64,000 nt of DNA from Jaltomata sinuosa (GCA_003996215.1 QJPP01000818.1:62001-126000); one strand, 5' to 3'; shown: positions 22,267 through 34,501, numbered from the stretch's first letter. Program-made: numbers and translations. The notes: a model not told the origin generated them from the sequence alone.

Positions 22267-23528
22267 TCTTCCGGGTTGAAAATCACTTCCTTTCTTCCAC
22301 GATTCTTTCGGTTGGCCACCTTTGAATTGTTCTTTTCAATGGCCTCTTTTACCTTGGAATGAATGTTCATCATCTCCTTTGCTCTTTGTTCAGCATCTAG
22401 GCTGACAACAACATGGCTAGATAAAGGAGTCATAGTTAATGGAAATAAAGGCTTAAAGCCATAACATGCTTGAAATGGGGACATTCCAATAGAAGAGTGG
22501 AAAGACCGGTTATATGCAAATTCTATCAAGGGTAAATGGTCTTCCCAAGTGGTTGGGGTGCCCCTAATCATACACCTAAGCATGCTTCCAAGAGTCCGGT
22601 TGACTACTTCGGTTTGTCCATCCGTTTGAGGATGACAAGAAGTAGAAAACATGAGTTTGGTACCAAGTGCACCCCATAGATTCTTCGAAAAATGACTAAG
22701 ACATTTGGAATCCCTATCACTAACAATGGTTTGAGGGAGTGCATGAAATTTAAGCACATTAATGACAAACAAAGATGCTACATGGGATGCATTATCACAT
22801 TTATGGTATGGAATGAAATGAGTCATTTTAGAGAACCTATCCACTACCACAAATATGCTATCATGTCCTCTTTTAGTCCTAGGAAGTCCTAACACAAAAT
22901 CCATAGAAATTTCCATCCATGGACCACTAGGAGTAGGAAGAGGGGTATACTTACATTGAGGCCGAGTCGTGGATTTTGCTTGCTTGCATTTGAGACATTG
23001 TCCACAAATCCGCTCCACATCATGCTTCATCTTTGGCCAATAAAATTGTTCCATAAGGATGTCAAGTGTCTTGGGTACTCCAAAGTGTCCCTTCAAACCA
23101 CCACTATGAGCTTGCTTGATGAACAACTCTCTCCATGAACTCATGGGCACACAAACTCGCCCTTTCTTGAAAAAGAATCCATCAACCAATTGGAACCTAT
23201 CAACCCGCTTCTCTTGACTAAGATAATCAAAAGTTTCTTTGAAATCGGGATCCATAGAATAGAATCCCTTCAAGCTTTCAAATCCCATCATTTTAGAAGC
23301 AAAAGTGTTGACCAATACAAACCTCCTTGATAGAGCATCTGCTACTACATTCTCTTTTCCTTGCTTGTAGTTGATCACATATGGAAAGGTCTCAATGAAT
23401 TCAACCCATTTGGCATGTCGCTTGTTCAACTTGGATTGCCCCTTAAGATGTTTCAAGGACTCATGATCGGTCCTTATCACAAACTCTTTGTGCCACAAGT
23501 AGTGTTGCCAATGAGCCAATACCCTCAC
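22245..23528 (-). pseudogene. IN: Element B RNase H end and integrase core
   Basis: A 427-codon open frame begins in RNase H ('RTDHESLKHL', 'VVADALSRR') and contains the whole integrase core. The zinc-binding HHCC is present ('QAHSGGLKGH' and 'CGQCLKC'). All three catalytic acids are seen: D in 'ISMDFVLGLP', D in 'IVSDRDSK' (22716-22718) and E in 'DGQTEVVNR' (22608-22610). Downstream 'PLIEFAYNRSFHSS' and 'ACYGFKP' are typical. The frame breaks at ~22250 by frameshift. Upstream a TAA at 23556-23558 separates it from RT. This is the best-preserved integrase of this family in the window. Confidence 0.9.
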
Positions 23529-23529
23529 A

Positions 23530-24706
23530 AGTGCATATAATTCCTTGTCATAAGTTTAGTACCGAAGAGTAGCTCCCTTTAGTTTTTCACTAAAGTAAGC
23601 CAGTGGTTTCCCCTCTTGCATCAAGACACCACCTATCCCAACACCCAAAGCATCACACTCTATCTCAAAAGCTTTATCAAAATTAGGTAGTTAGAGTAAT
23701 GGGGAGGAACTCAACATGGACTTCAATGCTTGAAAGGACTTCTCTTGTTCTTCCCCCCACACAAAATGTACATATTTCTTGATCAATTCGGTTAATGGGG
23801 AAGCAATTGAACTAAAACCCTTCACAAAACGCCGGTAAAAGCTCGCCAACCCATGAAAACTTCTTACCTCGATGGCATTGGATGGGGTCGGCCAAGTCTT
23901 GATTGACTCCACCTTTTATTCATCAACATCTATACCACTTGCACTAACCACAAAGCCCAAGAACACTAGCTTTTCAACACAAAAAGAACACTTCTTGAGA
24001 TTCGCGAATAACCTTTCTCATAGCAAAACATCAAACACTTGTTTCAAATGGCCTACATGCTCTTCAATTATCTTGCCATACACAAGTATGTCATCAAAGT
24101 ACAAAACCACAAACTTGTTGATGAAGGGTTTTAGAACATGATTCATCAACCTCATGAAAGTGCTTGGAGCATTAGTCAAACCAAACGGCATCACAAGCCA
24201 TTCATACAGCCCAAATTTTGTTTTGTAAGTTGTCTTCCATTCATCACCCGGTTTCATTCAAATTTGATGGTACCCACTCCTAAGATCAACCTTTGAGAAC
24301 ACACTTGCTCCACAAAGCTCATCCAACATGTCATCAAGTCTAGGAATTGGATGCCTATACTTGATTGTCATCTTGTTCACGGCTCTACAATCAATGCACA
24401 TTCTCCAAGTACCATCCTTTTGGGAAGAAGGATAACTAGTACGACACACGGGATTAGGCTTTCTTTGATCAATCCCTTTTCAAAGAGTTCTTCCACTTGC
24501 CTTTGTAGCGCCTTGGTCTCTTTCGGATTACACTTATAGGCTGTTCTATTAGGAATTTGTGACCCCGGCACGAAGTTAATTTGGTGCTCAATTCCCCTCA
24601 AGGGTGGTAGTCCCTCGGGCATCTCATCCAGAAATAGTTCATCATAGTCCTGCAAAAGAGAAGAAACAATACTAGGCAAAATACTAGTATCTTGGTTAGC
24701 ATGCAA
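23530..24706 (-). pseudogene. RT-RH: Element B reverse transcriptase and RNase H N-part
   Basis: It is colinear with A's RT. The Y-F-D-D box is intact at 24090-24101. The frame is cut by stops at 24258-24260, 24018-24020, 23691-23693 and 23556-23558, each where A has a sense codon. A one-base loss in a T run near 24418-24421 shifts the frame next to 'CIDCRAVNK'. The pieces between stops otherwise stay in one frame. Confidence 0.88.
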
Positions 24707-27049
24707 TTAAAGATTGGTGTTGACAAGGCACACTAAAAAGCGTTCCTCATCTACACCCTTTAGACAATTGTTTGGCTTGGCTATCATACACATGTTCTTC
24801 TTATTTTTAGCCAAGTCACTTCCCTCTTTTGGAACAATGGTTGAACTTTCACCTTCACTCTTCACTTCTTCCACCCTTATTCTCTCCCGAAGCTCCTTCA
24901 TAGCCCGATAGTCCTCACTCACTTGGTATGGGGTGAGAGGTGCAAGTACATATTTCTTACCGTCAATCACAAAAGCATACTTGTTGGTCCTTCCATAGTG
25001 CACAACATCTCTATCAAATTGCCAAGGCCTCCCCAACAATACATGACAAGCCAATATGGGTACCACATCACAAATCAAATCCTCATTGTACTTGCCCACA
25101 CTAAATCGAATACTTGCTTATTTTAGGACCTTCATATCTCCACTCTCATTGAGCCATTGTAGCTTGTACGCGTTGGAATGCCTTCTTGTTGGAATTTGCA
25201 TATGCTCCACCAAAGAACTACTCACCACATTAGTGCAACTCCCACTATCAATAATCAAAGAACACACCTTATCTTGGATCTTGCACCTATCATGAAACAG
25301 ATTCTTCCTTTGGTCAAGTTCTTCTTTGGCAAGGTCTCCCATAATTCTCCTCACAACACATGAAAGGTTGGTATTTACCTTCAACTCTTTATTATCATCA
25401 AGTAGGGGTTGCCCACTTTCCATGAAGCAAGCAAAATTTACCCTCTCATCCAACCTTTCTCCTTCATCCCCCGAAGCTACTCTCTCCCCTTCACCTTTAT
25501 CCCCCTCTTCCTCACTCCTTTAATCATTCTCATCTTCCTCATCGGTTTTATACCCATCACGAAAAGCAACAATTGTCCTTCTATTAAGACACTCACTAGC
25601 AATATGTCCCCTCTCTTGACATCGAAAGCTTTAGATGGTAGAGGGTCGAGGAAAGTTGGGTTTTTCAAAGTTACCTCCTTTTGGCTTGTCATTCCCTTTG
25701 GCTTTGTAATAAACCTTGACTTGAGTGTCTTGACCACTACCTTTAGATGATTCTCGAGGAGTTGGGGTCTTCCACTTATCATTGTTTTTACTTTATGAGT
25801 AAGTTGGAAAACTCTTGGTCTTGTATGTCTTCTCATCTTTCAAATCCATTTCGACCTTCGAGGCATCATGGAAAGCCGCTTCAAGATTCTCATAGTGTTT
25901 AAGTCTCAAAGGCTTTAAGATATCGGGCCTCAAGTTTGCCATGAATCATATCACCGTGTATTGCAGATGCTCCTAAAGCTTGGACTTCATTCTCAAGTTC
26001 TCAAATTCATCATAGTATTTTTCAACACTCTTGGTACCTTGCCTAAGCATGTACACCTTCTTGAGAGCTTCTTGGTAGTAATAATACCTATACTCCATTA
26101 GACCAACCAACTCTTGCCAAGTGGTCAACTCATAGATATGACGACTCTCTCATTCCCTCCTCTTGGATTCCTACTATGTGGAAGCATATCCCTCGAATTG
26201 AGTGAGGGCATACTTCACCTTTAATGATTTCGAGATGTTATTAGTAAGGAAAATTCGTTCACTTTGTAGTTTCCATTCAAGAAATTCATCCGGGTCACTA
26301 CTTCCCTTGAACTTTTGAAGTGTAACCTTGATCGTGTTCAATCCCCTATCTTGATCATTCCGTTCTCCATACCTAGCTCCTCTATTCCCCATCCTATCTC
26401 CTCTATTGCCATAGCCTTGACCTCCTATTCCTTGGTCCCACTCCAAGTTTCGAGGCTGGGCCCCTTCCTTTGGCCCTTCATAGCCATCTCTACCCCCATG
26501 CTCCCAAAACTCATCATTGTTGTGATCTTCATTCATGTCGTCATAGAGATGATTTTGAAATTGGTGGTTTGGGTAGGGTGTTTGTGTGGTGTTTCGTGGA
26601 GGTGATATGTAGGAATCATGTAAGGATGCATTTGATGGATTTCGGAGTGGAGTTTGGAATAGAACTTGGTTTGCCACAAAAGGATTGTTCTCTTGTGGAG
26701 GGCGATAGGGTTGTGGATGTGGATGTGGTGTTGGTTGTCTTAGGTAGTTTGGAGGGTTGTTTGTTTGGAAGGTGGGTTGTTGGAAGTTTCGGGTTCGATT
26801 TTGTGGAGGGTAACATAGTTGGTGAGCTTACCCCGAAGTAATGGTGGTGGATTGCACCGATACTCGCCTTGCCTCCTCATTTTTGACTTGGAGTACCTTC
26901 CCTCTATTCTCATTTTCCACCCGGACAAACCTTTCCTCCATACCTCCTAACTTCCCATTCATTTCCGCCATTTGCTTGGAGAGGTGTGTAAGAGCCTCCA
27001 TGAGGTTCTCCGAGCTCTCCCCAATTGGACTTGCACCGTGGTGGGACAT
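24707..27049 (-). pseudogene. gag-PR: Element B gag and protease
   Basis: The start at 27047-27049 gives 'MSHHGASPIGESSENLMEAL'. The frame is kept to 24707 but interrupted by stops at 26828-26830, 25631-25633, 25118-25120, 24707-24709 and others. Between about 25480 and 26170 the longest open frame is an off-frame shadow. The zinc knuckle at 25589-25630 has lost its first cysteine (serine codon at 25628-25630), and a stop directly precedes it. Retropepsin keeps D-S-G at 25241-25249. The proline/histidine-rich stretch near 26620-26810 matches A. Confidence 0.85.
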
Positions 27050-28297
27050 GGTACCTACAAAACTCAACAAATAGGGTTAGTAGTAAAAGGCTCACGTCCC
27101 TCGTATGTAACTCTCAACTCACCTCCTATGGCGTTGTCTCAAAATTGGTAGTGAACTAGCTCCGCTCAATCAACTCAAGGTCACCTATCCTTTGTGGAGG
27201 AGTGGATTCTTGTGACTCTTGAAAGTAGGACGACTTGAAAGACTCTAAACGGACGTGAATTAAGGATAATATTAATCAACGAAACAAGAAAAGAAAAGAA
27301 GAAGGAAGAAGCACGCAAAAATTTGGACTCAAGAATTAAGTAACAAAAGTAGGAGAAACTACTTGTTGTTGCTTAATTTGGAGAATCAAAGAGATGATTT
27401 GATGTTTAAAAACTAGTTAACAAGTAATTAAAAATGTTAATTAGTTGTTAAATAGTTGAGAACTCGAAGAAAAAATGAGTGTAGAAGAAGGAGTTTGAAG
27501 TTTGGACACTTAAAAAAAAATTTGGGTCTTAAAAATTCCAACACTTAGAAAAATTTTGGTGTCCCAAAATTTGAGACCCCTAAAAGAAAACTAAGTGTCA
27601 AACCTGCTGCAATTTAGCTCTCTGAAACTGGGCACACGCGCCACAGTGAGAGTGGGCGAATGGCCTGCTGCGTTGGCAGCTGTTGACTCAGCAGTTGACT
27701 GTTGACTGCTGCTGACGTGGCAGTTGACTGCTGACTCAGCTGCTGACGTGGCAGGTCCAAGTGGATTTTTTTATTATTATTATTTTTTAAATTCCACTTG
27801 TGGACCCAACAAATATCTTTGACCACTTTTGACTTGGAATTGTTGGATCAAATGTAACTTTTGGCTTCTTCTTCTTCACGATGTTCTTGATGAATATCAA
27901 AAACACCTAGAACACCAAGAACACACACTAACCACCAACACCTTCAAATGAGCTCGGAATTGGCTCAAAATTTAGGATTAGCTTCCCCTTAACGTAGGAA
28001 ACAAACCCCAATGGTTTTTAAGCTCCAATTCCTCCCCAATCAATAGACCCACTTTCAAAGTTTGTAAAGGTTCAAAAGCTCAAAACCCTTTAATGGCAAC
28101 TCCACTTCTACAACTCCAAATCGCACGATATTTGAAATCTAGACTCAAAAAATACTAGGGAATCAAGATCTAGTGTCAAAGACAACAAATCAAAACAAAA
28201 TAATTCAGTTTTTTTTTTTTGGAATTTCGATTCTTTTTGGTTTTTGAAGATATCAGATTCCCAAGACTTAGATTTGTGGAAACAAACCTAAACCGAG
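27050..28297 (-). other. Element B leader between PBS and gag
   Basis: It is colinear with A's leader, including the AAATTTTGG/CCCAAAATTT palindrome (27551-27572, one mismatch). It differs by ~100 bp of G/C-rich short repeats at 27655-27755 that A lacks. Confidence 0.75.
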
Positions 28298-28309
28298 CTC
28301 TTGATACCA
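28298..28309 (-). other. Primer binding site of element B (one-base insertion)
   Basis: On the minus strand it reads TGGTATCAAGAGC, the tRNA-iMet site of A and C with one extra A. It lies 2 nt from the LTR end at 28312. The insertion probably arose after integration. Confidence 0.8.
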
Positions 28310-28311
28310 AA

Positions 28312-28954
28312 TGATAAGGGAAATTAAGAAAACAAGAAACAAGGAGGAAAAGATATGAGAATTAATAACTAGGAATTGAAATTATGGGCAACTAGGGGCT
28401 AAAACCCTCACCTCCCAATTGATTCCAACAACTAGAAACTAATTCAACTCAACTAATCAAGGAAAATCAAATGAAATCCACAAGTGGGAGACCTTCGATT
28501 AATTAAGCAAAGAAGTTAAACTAACAATCAAGAGAGTCACCCTAATCACACACTAATTCCTTAAGGGAATTACACTAAACCTTACACTAGCAACTATAAG
28601 TTTTAGAGTATCAATCTTCAATATGCAAAAATTACTTCCAAAATGAAGAAAAGCTACTACTTATACTAGGGAATAAGAAGATACTAGCTATTACAATTTT
28701 TCCCTTAATGAAGTAAGGGCCTTGTTTGGTTGCCTTATTTTGGGAATTCTTGAATTCCTCCTTCCACCTCACTTTAATGGACTACCCACACATTGTATGC
28801 TTTCCTTTGGGATTCTTCAAGCTTCTCCAATGCTTCCCTTTTCATGAACATTGCTTGAAGATCTTGGAGCTCTTTAGCTTGACTACGTGTGAAAGGCCTT
28901 GAAGGATAAGTGCCATCCAAGATAGTACCATCCATGCTTTCCAATCTAGTATCA
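28312..28954 (-). mobile_element. 5' LTR of element B
   Basis: 643 bp, minus strand TGATACTAG to CCCTTATCA. The TATA box reads tataagta here. It has a 3-bp loss near 28630 relative to the other LTR. The tail-coding stretch is also preserved here (28774-28954), as expected of an LTR copy. Confidence 0.93.
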
Positions 28955-29407
28955 GCCTTGAAGGTCATGCAACACAATATTTGAAATACAAAGTCTGGAC
29001 CGTTAAGGTCATAACTTGAATAACAAAAAGTCATAAAGACAGAGGTAGACAAGCTAAGAATAATGAATTACTGGCTGGCCTATGAGGCTGCAACTAAAGA
29101 CATACATACATAAATACATGCATACATATATATATACATGCGAAGCCTATAGGGCTGGAGAATGGAAGTTGTAGAAAGAAACCCAGAATACTCTGTCCAC
29201 AATAGCCTCTAAGAGTTTTATAAGCACTAGTTGGAACAAGGGCCAGATTATACCCAAACTGTACAATAAAAACTAAACATACTTTGATAGCTCTAAGGTG
29301 GAGCTTACCAACTCACAGCTGAACCCCGAATCTTGGTAAAGGGGTTGATCAAAATCCCTACCTGGGCCTCCACGCATGAAATAAAAATGCAGTGTCCCGA
29401 GGCAATG

Positions 29408-29926
29408 TGATTACGAAAATTAAGCAAACAATAAAGAAGGAGGAAAAGATATGAGAATTAATAACTAGGAATTGAAATTATGGGCAACAAGGGGCTAAAA
29501 CCCTAACCTCCCAATTGATTCCAACAACTAGAAACTAATTCAACTCAACTAATCAAGGAAAACTAAATGAAATCCACAAGTGGGAGACCTTCGATTAATT
29601 AAGAAAAGAAGTTAAACTAACAATCAAGAGAGTCACCCTAATCACTCACTAATTCCTTGAGGGAATTACACTAAGCCTTACACTAGTTTTTGCTAGGGTG
29701 ACTCTCTTGATTTTTAGTTTAACTTCTTTGCTTAATTAATCGAAGGTCTCCCATTTGTGGATTTCATTTAGTTTTCCTTGATTAGTTGAGTTGAATTAGT
29801 TTTTAGTTGTTGGAATCAATTGGGAGGTGAGGGTTTTAGCCCCTTGTTGCCCATAATTTCAATTTCTAGTTATTAATTCTCATATCTTTTCCTCCTTCTT
29901 TCTTGTTTGCTTAATTTCCGTTATCA
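29408..29926. mobile_element. Palindromic U5-U5 mini-insertion of an A/B-type LTR
   Basis: Left arm 29408-29640 and right arm 29694-29926, both 233 bp, are reverse complements with about 9 mismatches; the spacer 29641-29693 is 53 bp. The outer ends are TGATTACG and CCGTTATCA, both the U5 end of the A/B LTR. It is flanked by caatg at 29403-29407 and 29927-29931. The left copy extends 46 bp further into the LTR than the right before a 7-bp join (tttttgc). There is no PBS, no U3 and no internal sequence. The 5-bp duplication says it was inserted as one unit. Confidence 0.9.
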
Positions 29927-31817
29927 CAATGGGACATCAGTATAAATAAAAATATACTGGTATGTAAGGCAGAAAGTAGAATCATAAATAGCTGCTATAA
30001 AAAAGGTAATAGAGATACCAACTGAAACTGAAACTCCGATAGCCTCCATTGATGACATCTAACAATATAAAAATTAAATATGCATGGTATGCTCATGTAA
30101 TCATATGTCGTGAATATGTATACATATACAGATACAAATGCATGTCGTACCTAACTAAATGCTAGTAATGATGGTGTTTTTTGGTAGCCAACCGCCATTA
30201 TGTTTGCCAACTTATGGCCATATGTGTCTCATACGTATAAATATAGGCAATATGCCTCATACCTCCCGATTGTAGCTCAAGAGTAGAATGCATAGCATGT
30301 CATGTTATGGATTTATAATGCATGTATGTCATCATATTCATGTTACCAATCTTGGCCCGCTGGTATTATTTATTCTCATAATCTCCTAACTCTTTTCGTA
30401 TGACATATAAATGTCTTGTAGAACCTCATATATTTTTAGAATAAACTTGAACACTTAACTCGATTTTAGAATGGTAACTTAAATCTGCGAATGCTCATAA
30501 AGGGCTTATGGTGCTTCACTTAATTTCTATATATGTTTACTTAATAGTTTATAAAACAAAGTATTTCAAAAAAATAATATCCGATAGTAGTTTAAACATA
30601 CGAGTTACATTTGAGAGTCTTGAAAATCAATGTATTATTTTAAAGTTTTCTGAAAATCATTTTTTTGTGAGGAAGGAGGATTGGTTGCAAATTATTAATG
30701 TTTCTTTGTAATCATTTTAAGTCACAACACTCAAAGAAGAATAAGAATTCATACATATGGACATATAGTTAACAAAGTGGACGAAATGACATATAGATGT
30801 CGAATACCCTATATAACCGAACAAGTGGAATATCAACATAATAGAATCACAAAAATACTTCAACTGCAATTCCAATGTCTTTTACAGAAGGTCTTTCTAG
30901 TAGTATATTAGTAAAATATTGCATTTGATGAATTAAGATTTTTTCCTAAAATTCGTGCTCAAAGGAAGGATGAAGATTGGCCCCAACATAACTTTCCAAC
31001 GAACATCTGAATGTCCGTAGTTCCTTCATGGAAGTTACTCCTTACATCCTTAGCTTTACAAACACTATATATATGAAGCTTATACGCACATATAAATAAT
31101 TTATATTTAAGCTTAAATTGGCAGATTTTCCATAGGATTATAACTTGATGAAACGTTCGTAGAACTTCATAAAAACGATCATAAAAGAGCCCCTAGATGG
31201 TTATCTTAGCAAACCAAGTGTAAATATTAAAGAACCACAAAGAATTACCATGTTTTATCTTTTGAAACTAGCTCCAAACATGGCTAATCAAAGGGGAAAA
31301 TAATTTCCACGCATAGAGATTGCGTATCTAGGCACGGGGGCTAACTTTAATGATAGGAATCACTAAAAATGCACCTTAATGTAATCTCCAAATAACTGAA
31401 AAATGTATAGGAGACAAGGATGAACTTAGGGACAGTTTTAGGTGCATTTTTATTTAAATAGCTTGATGAAGATCTACAACAATTCTTGGTTGGAGTACTC
31501 ACGTTGAACGTGGAAAGATGAAAAGAGGAAGAGAACTTTAATAGCTAAGATAATATAAGGACAAACTTGAAAGTAGTGGTCTGTGATCACAAATATGGAA
31601 ACTTTTGTAGAAATGTATATATTCATATCCAACAGATTACTCTCTTTATAAGATGACACGTTGGTGGGGTCAGTTTATTTGCTTCTTTTCCGTTTCCAAC
31701 TTTTATTCACATTAACTATATATCACATATAAAAGAATACTAGTAGGAAGGTAGAAAATTGTATAATTAGCATTCTATGGTAGTAACAATTATATACACA
31801 TTGTTAGTTGCTATATA
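29927..31817 (-). mobile_element. Element H LTR, central piece
   Basis: About 1.9 kb of AT-rich sequence with no coding frame above 70 codons. It continues 28955-29407 across the palindromic insertion and is broken at 31817 by G. 'cagtataaataaa' and 'actggtatgtaaggc' near 29938-29970 are LTR-like phrases common in Solanaceae. I see no gene in it. Confidence 0.55.
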
Positions 31818-34501
31818 TGTCATGCCCCGAGCCTACCCCTGGATGTAACACGGGACCCAAGATCACAAGTGATCTCAAGATAACCCTCTAGCATTAGCAT
31901 GACTTACAAACTGAACAAAATATAAGAACGGTAGCTTAACTGAAATAATGAGCAACTTAATTTATTTATATAAATAAAAGTCTAAGGATGGAAATTTGAA
32001 TACAGCTGAATAGTTGACACTATATCTGAAATCCTGTACTACTAATGAAATACTGGGACAAGCCCCCAGCTAACTCTAAATATTGAAAATTGAATGAAAG
32101 AACAAAAAGTCTAGAATGAAGCTAACTCCAAGTCCTTGAAGGAGGAGGACTCACCAAGCTGACTGGAGGTGCTGCTGATCTACTAGCCATGAATCTGGGA
32201 GCGGGCTACAGAATCTACATCATAATAGGATGCAACACTAAGAGGTATGCAGTCAGTACTATGGAATGTACTGAGTATCTGAGATATACATATGTCATGA
32301 TAAAATATACTTGAAAGCATGCTTAGAACTGGGTTCATGCATAAAATAGAAGGAATCATAAGTAAATATCAAAGTTTTAATGTAAGTCATAAAACAATTA
32401 GCCAAGCTTATAAATAGAATATCATATAACTTAAAAGCTAGAAAATATTCATATGTGAGTTTCTCTTAACCAACATAAACTATGATGAGATATATGGAGT
32501 CCAGTGTCATACACCCACACTGAAAAAGGTTGTCCTAAACTGCCAAGGTTAGAACCATATCATAATAGGATCCTGTCATATGCCACAGAGGTCAACCTAT
32601 AGTGGCAACATAGTTTTGGACTTGGGTTATTTAGAACCCTCATCACTCGGTGCTAAATACTACTCCTAAAACATATCATAAAGCTCACATACATATGACT
32701 AATATAGATGCCAAATCTCGTTCATAATCATAATCATATTGGCAAGCTCAGATCATCATACAACTCACAAACCTTGGTTTTGAAAATATTTCCTGAGCAT
32801 TAATGGAACGTCGGGATGTCATACAAATCATGAATATACTATTGTGAGCCTAAGCTCCATATCATGTCATAAATCATATGCTAAAAATCATGTATTTGAA
32901 AATGTATCTTGTTCATCGTGCTTGTAGCAAAATCATGGAAAACTTACTCAACACTTGCATAGCTTTATAGATTTCAAAAATAGGTGTTTTTGATTGAAAA
33001 TAAACCATACGGTGAAATCATGCTATAAATTATTCTCAATGCATGGGCTTTTGAAAACACTTAAGGAATCTCATATGGATCATGGGTAAAAGATGAGAAA
33101 CCATGAATTGATGCGTAAACTGAATTCATAACAATTTCACAAATTGGACAAGGGCTAGCCTTCAAACCATGAGTAGGGAACCACTTATGAAAATCCATAC
33201 AAAATCATGTAATTTAGAGTTAGAATTCATAGAAGAATCATGAGAAAACAATTTATAGAAAAACCCATGAGAATTGGGTAAGAACCCTAATTTAGAAATT
33301 CATAAAATTAATTTAGAAGATTGGAGTTTTGGGCATAAGAGTAAAGGAATCCCCATATTGAATGCACATATACCTGAACTTGAAGCTTTCCTAACTTGGG
33401 ATGAGAACAAGGGAGACTTGGGAAACCCTTGATCTTGAGCTTGAGACTTGGAATTATCAAGTTCTTTCCTCTTTTGGATGCTTGAATGAGGGAATAAGAA
33501 AAGACTTAGGCTAATTGGGGTAGAAACCCTACTAAAAGGGGTTAAAATAACCTCACTTAAGAGTTAAAAGGGTGAAAAATTATAAAAATACCCCTATACT
33601 TATGCTTGGAAAAACTGATAAAATGACTCAGCTTCAGGGACCACGAGTCAGTCTACCGACCGTCAAAGTGAATGATGCACCGTCATCTAGTTTGTGGTTT
33701 TAGGAACCACTTCAAGGAGTCTACTAGAATTCCATTCCATGAGTCACTCTATGGTCCGTGATTCTGAATGACGGACCATCCTATGACTCGTGGTTTTGAC
33801 TTCAGGAAATAAAGATCCTCTAATCCTTAAGAACTATGGATGGAAGGACGGGTCGTGGAATAGGTTGATGGGTTGTAAACCCACTCGTGGAATTTAGAGG
33901 ACTTGGTACCTCTCTAAACATGATTCCAGGGGTTACAAGATAGACCATCATTCAAAATAACAACCCGTCAAGTTACTAGTGGAAACTGGGAAAGAAAAGA
34001 TGAATTTTGACAAACCATGGGTTACTCTACGGACCGTGGTTTTGTACTATAGGTCATGGACCAACTAGTGGTTTTGAAGATGAAAATTATAAGGTTCAGA
34101 TCTATTTTCACGAGTCACAGTATGGACCATAGTTCTATTTTACGGGTTATCATCCCATCCGTAGTCACTGACACTGCTGCAGTAAAATATCCATAACGTT
34201 TTACTCCGGACTCGGATTGAAGGGCAGTTAGTGGTGTTGGAAAGAAAACTCAAAACTCTTTAACTTGGTGGGTACTAGGCCACCTAACTCTTTATATTCT
34301 AGGAGAAATGGTCATTTGAAGTTGACCCTAGTTTAGTCTTACATGAAAACTCATTTGGTTGAGGTGCTTGCAACTTAACTTGATGAATGGAGTTTATTAT
34401 GAACATGATTTGAATACAACGCACTCACCACACTAGGGAAATAATTATTACACTCATGCAAAAAGGTTCAGGTATTATCTTAGGATTTTTGGGGTGTTAC
34501 A
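31818..34501 (-). mobile_element. 3' LTR of element G
   Basis: 2684 bp. It contains inverted 'atggtccgt/acggaccat' modules at 33620-34160. Its inner edge (34501) is followed by 'atatctctccctt', which on the minus strand is a purine-rich tract aagggagagatat. No ORF of note. Confidence 0.82.

Larger units (their letters stand above)
21389..28954 (-). mobile_element. Element B: complete Ty3/gypsy chromovirus (CRM-like), 7.57 kb
   Basis: Both LTRs, PBS, leader, gag, protease, RT, RNase H, integrase and polypurine tract are present in order on the minus strand. Flanks are gccta (21384-21388) and gcctt (28955-28959), a 5-bp target duplication with one mismatch. A hand count gives roughly 33 differences between the 645-bp and 643-bp LTRs, about 95% identity, so B is a fairly old insertion. 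Many stops and at least two frameshifts make it inactive. It is colinear with A. Confidence 0.92.

Noticed and set aside
25477..25836. 119-codon minus-strand ORF in the B gag region
   Set aside because: It is in the wrong frame relative to gag; the true frame at this place contains stops and the decayed zinc knuckle.
29101..29145. Cataca/tata microsatellite as a functional site
   Set aside because: Short, imperfect simple repeat inside the H LTR with no further support.
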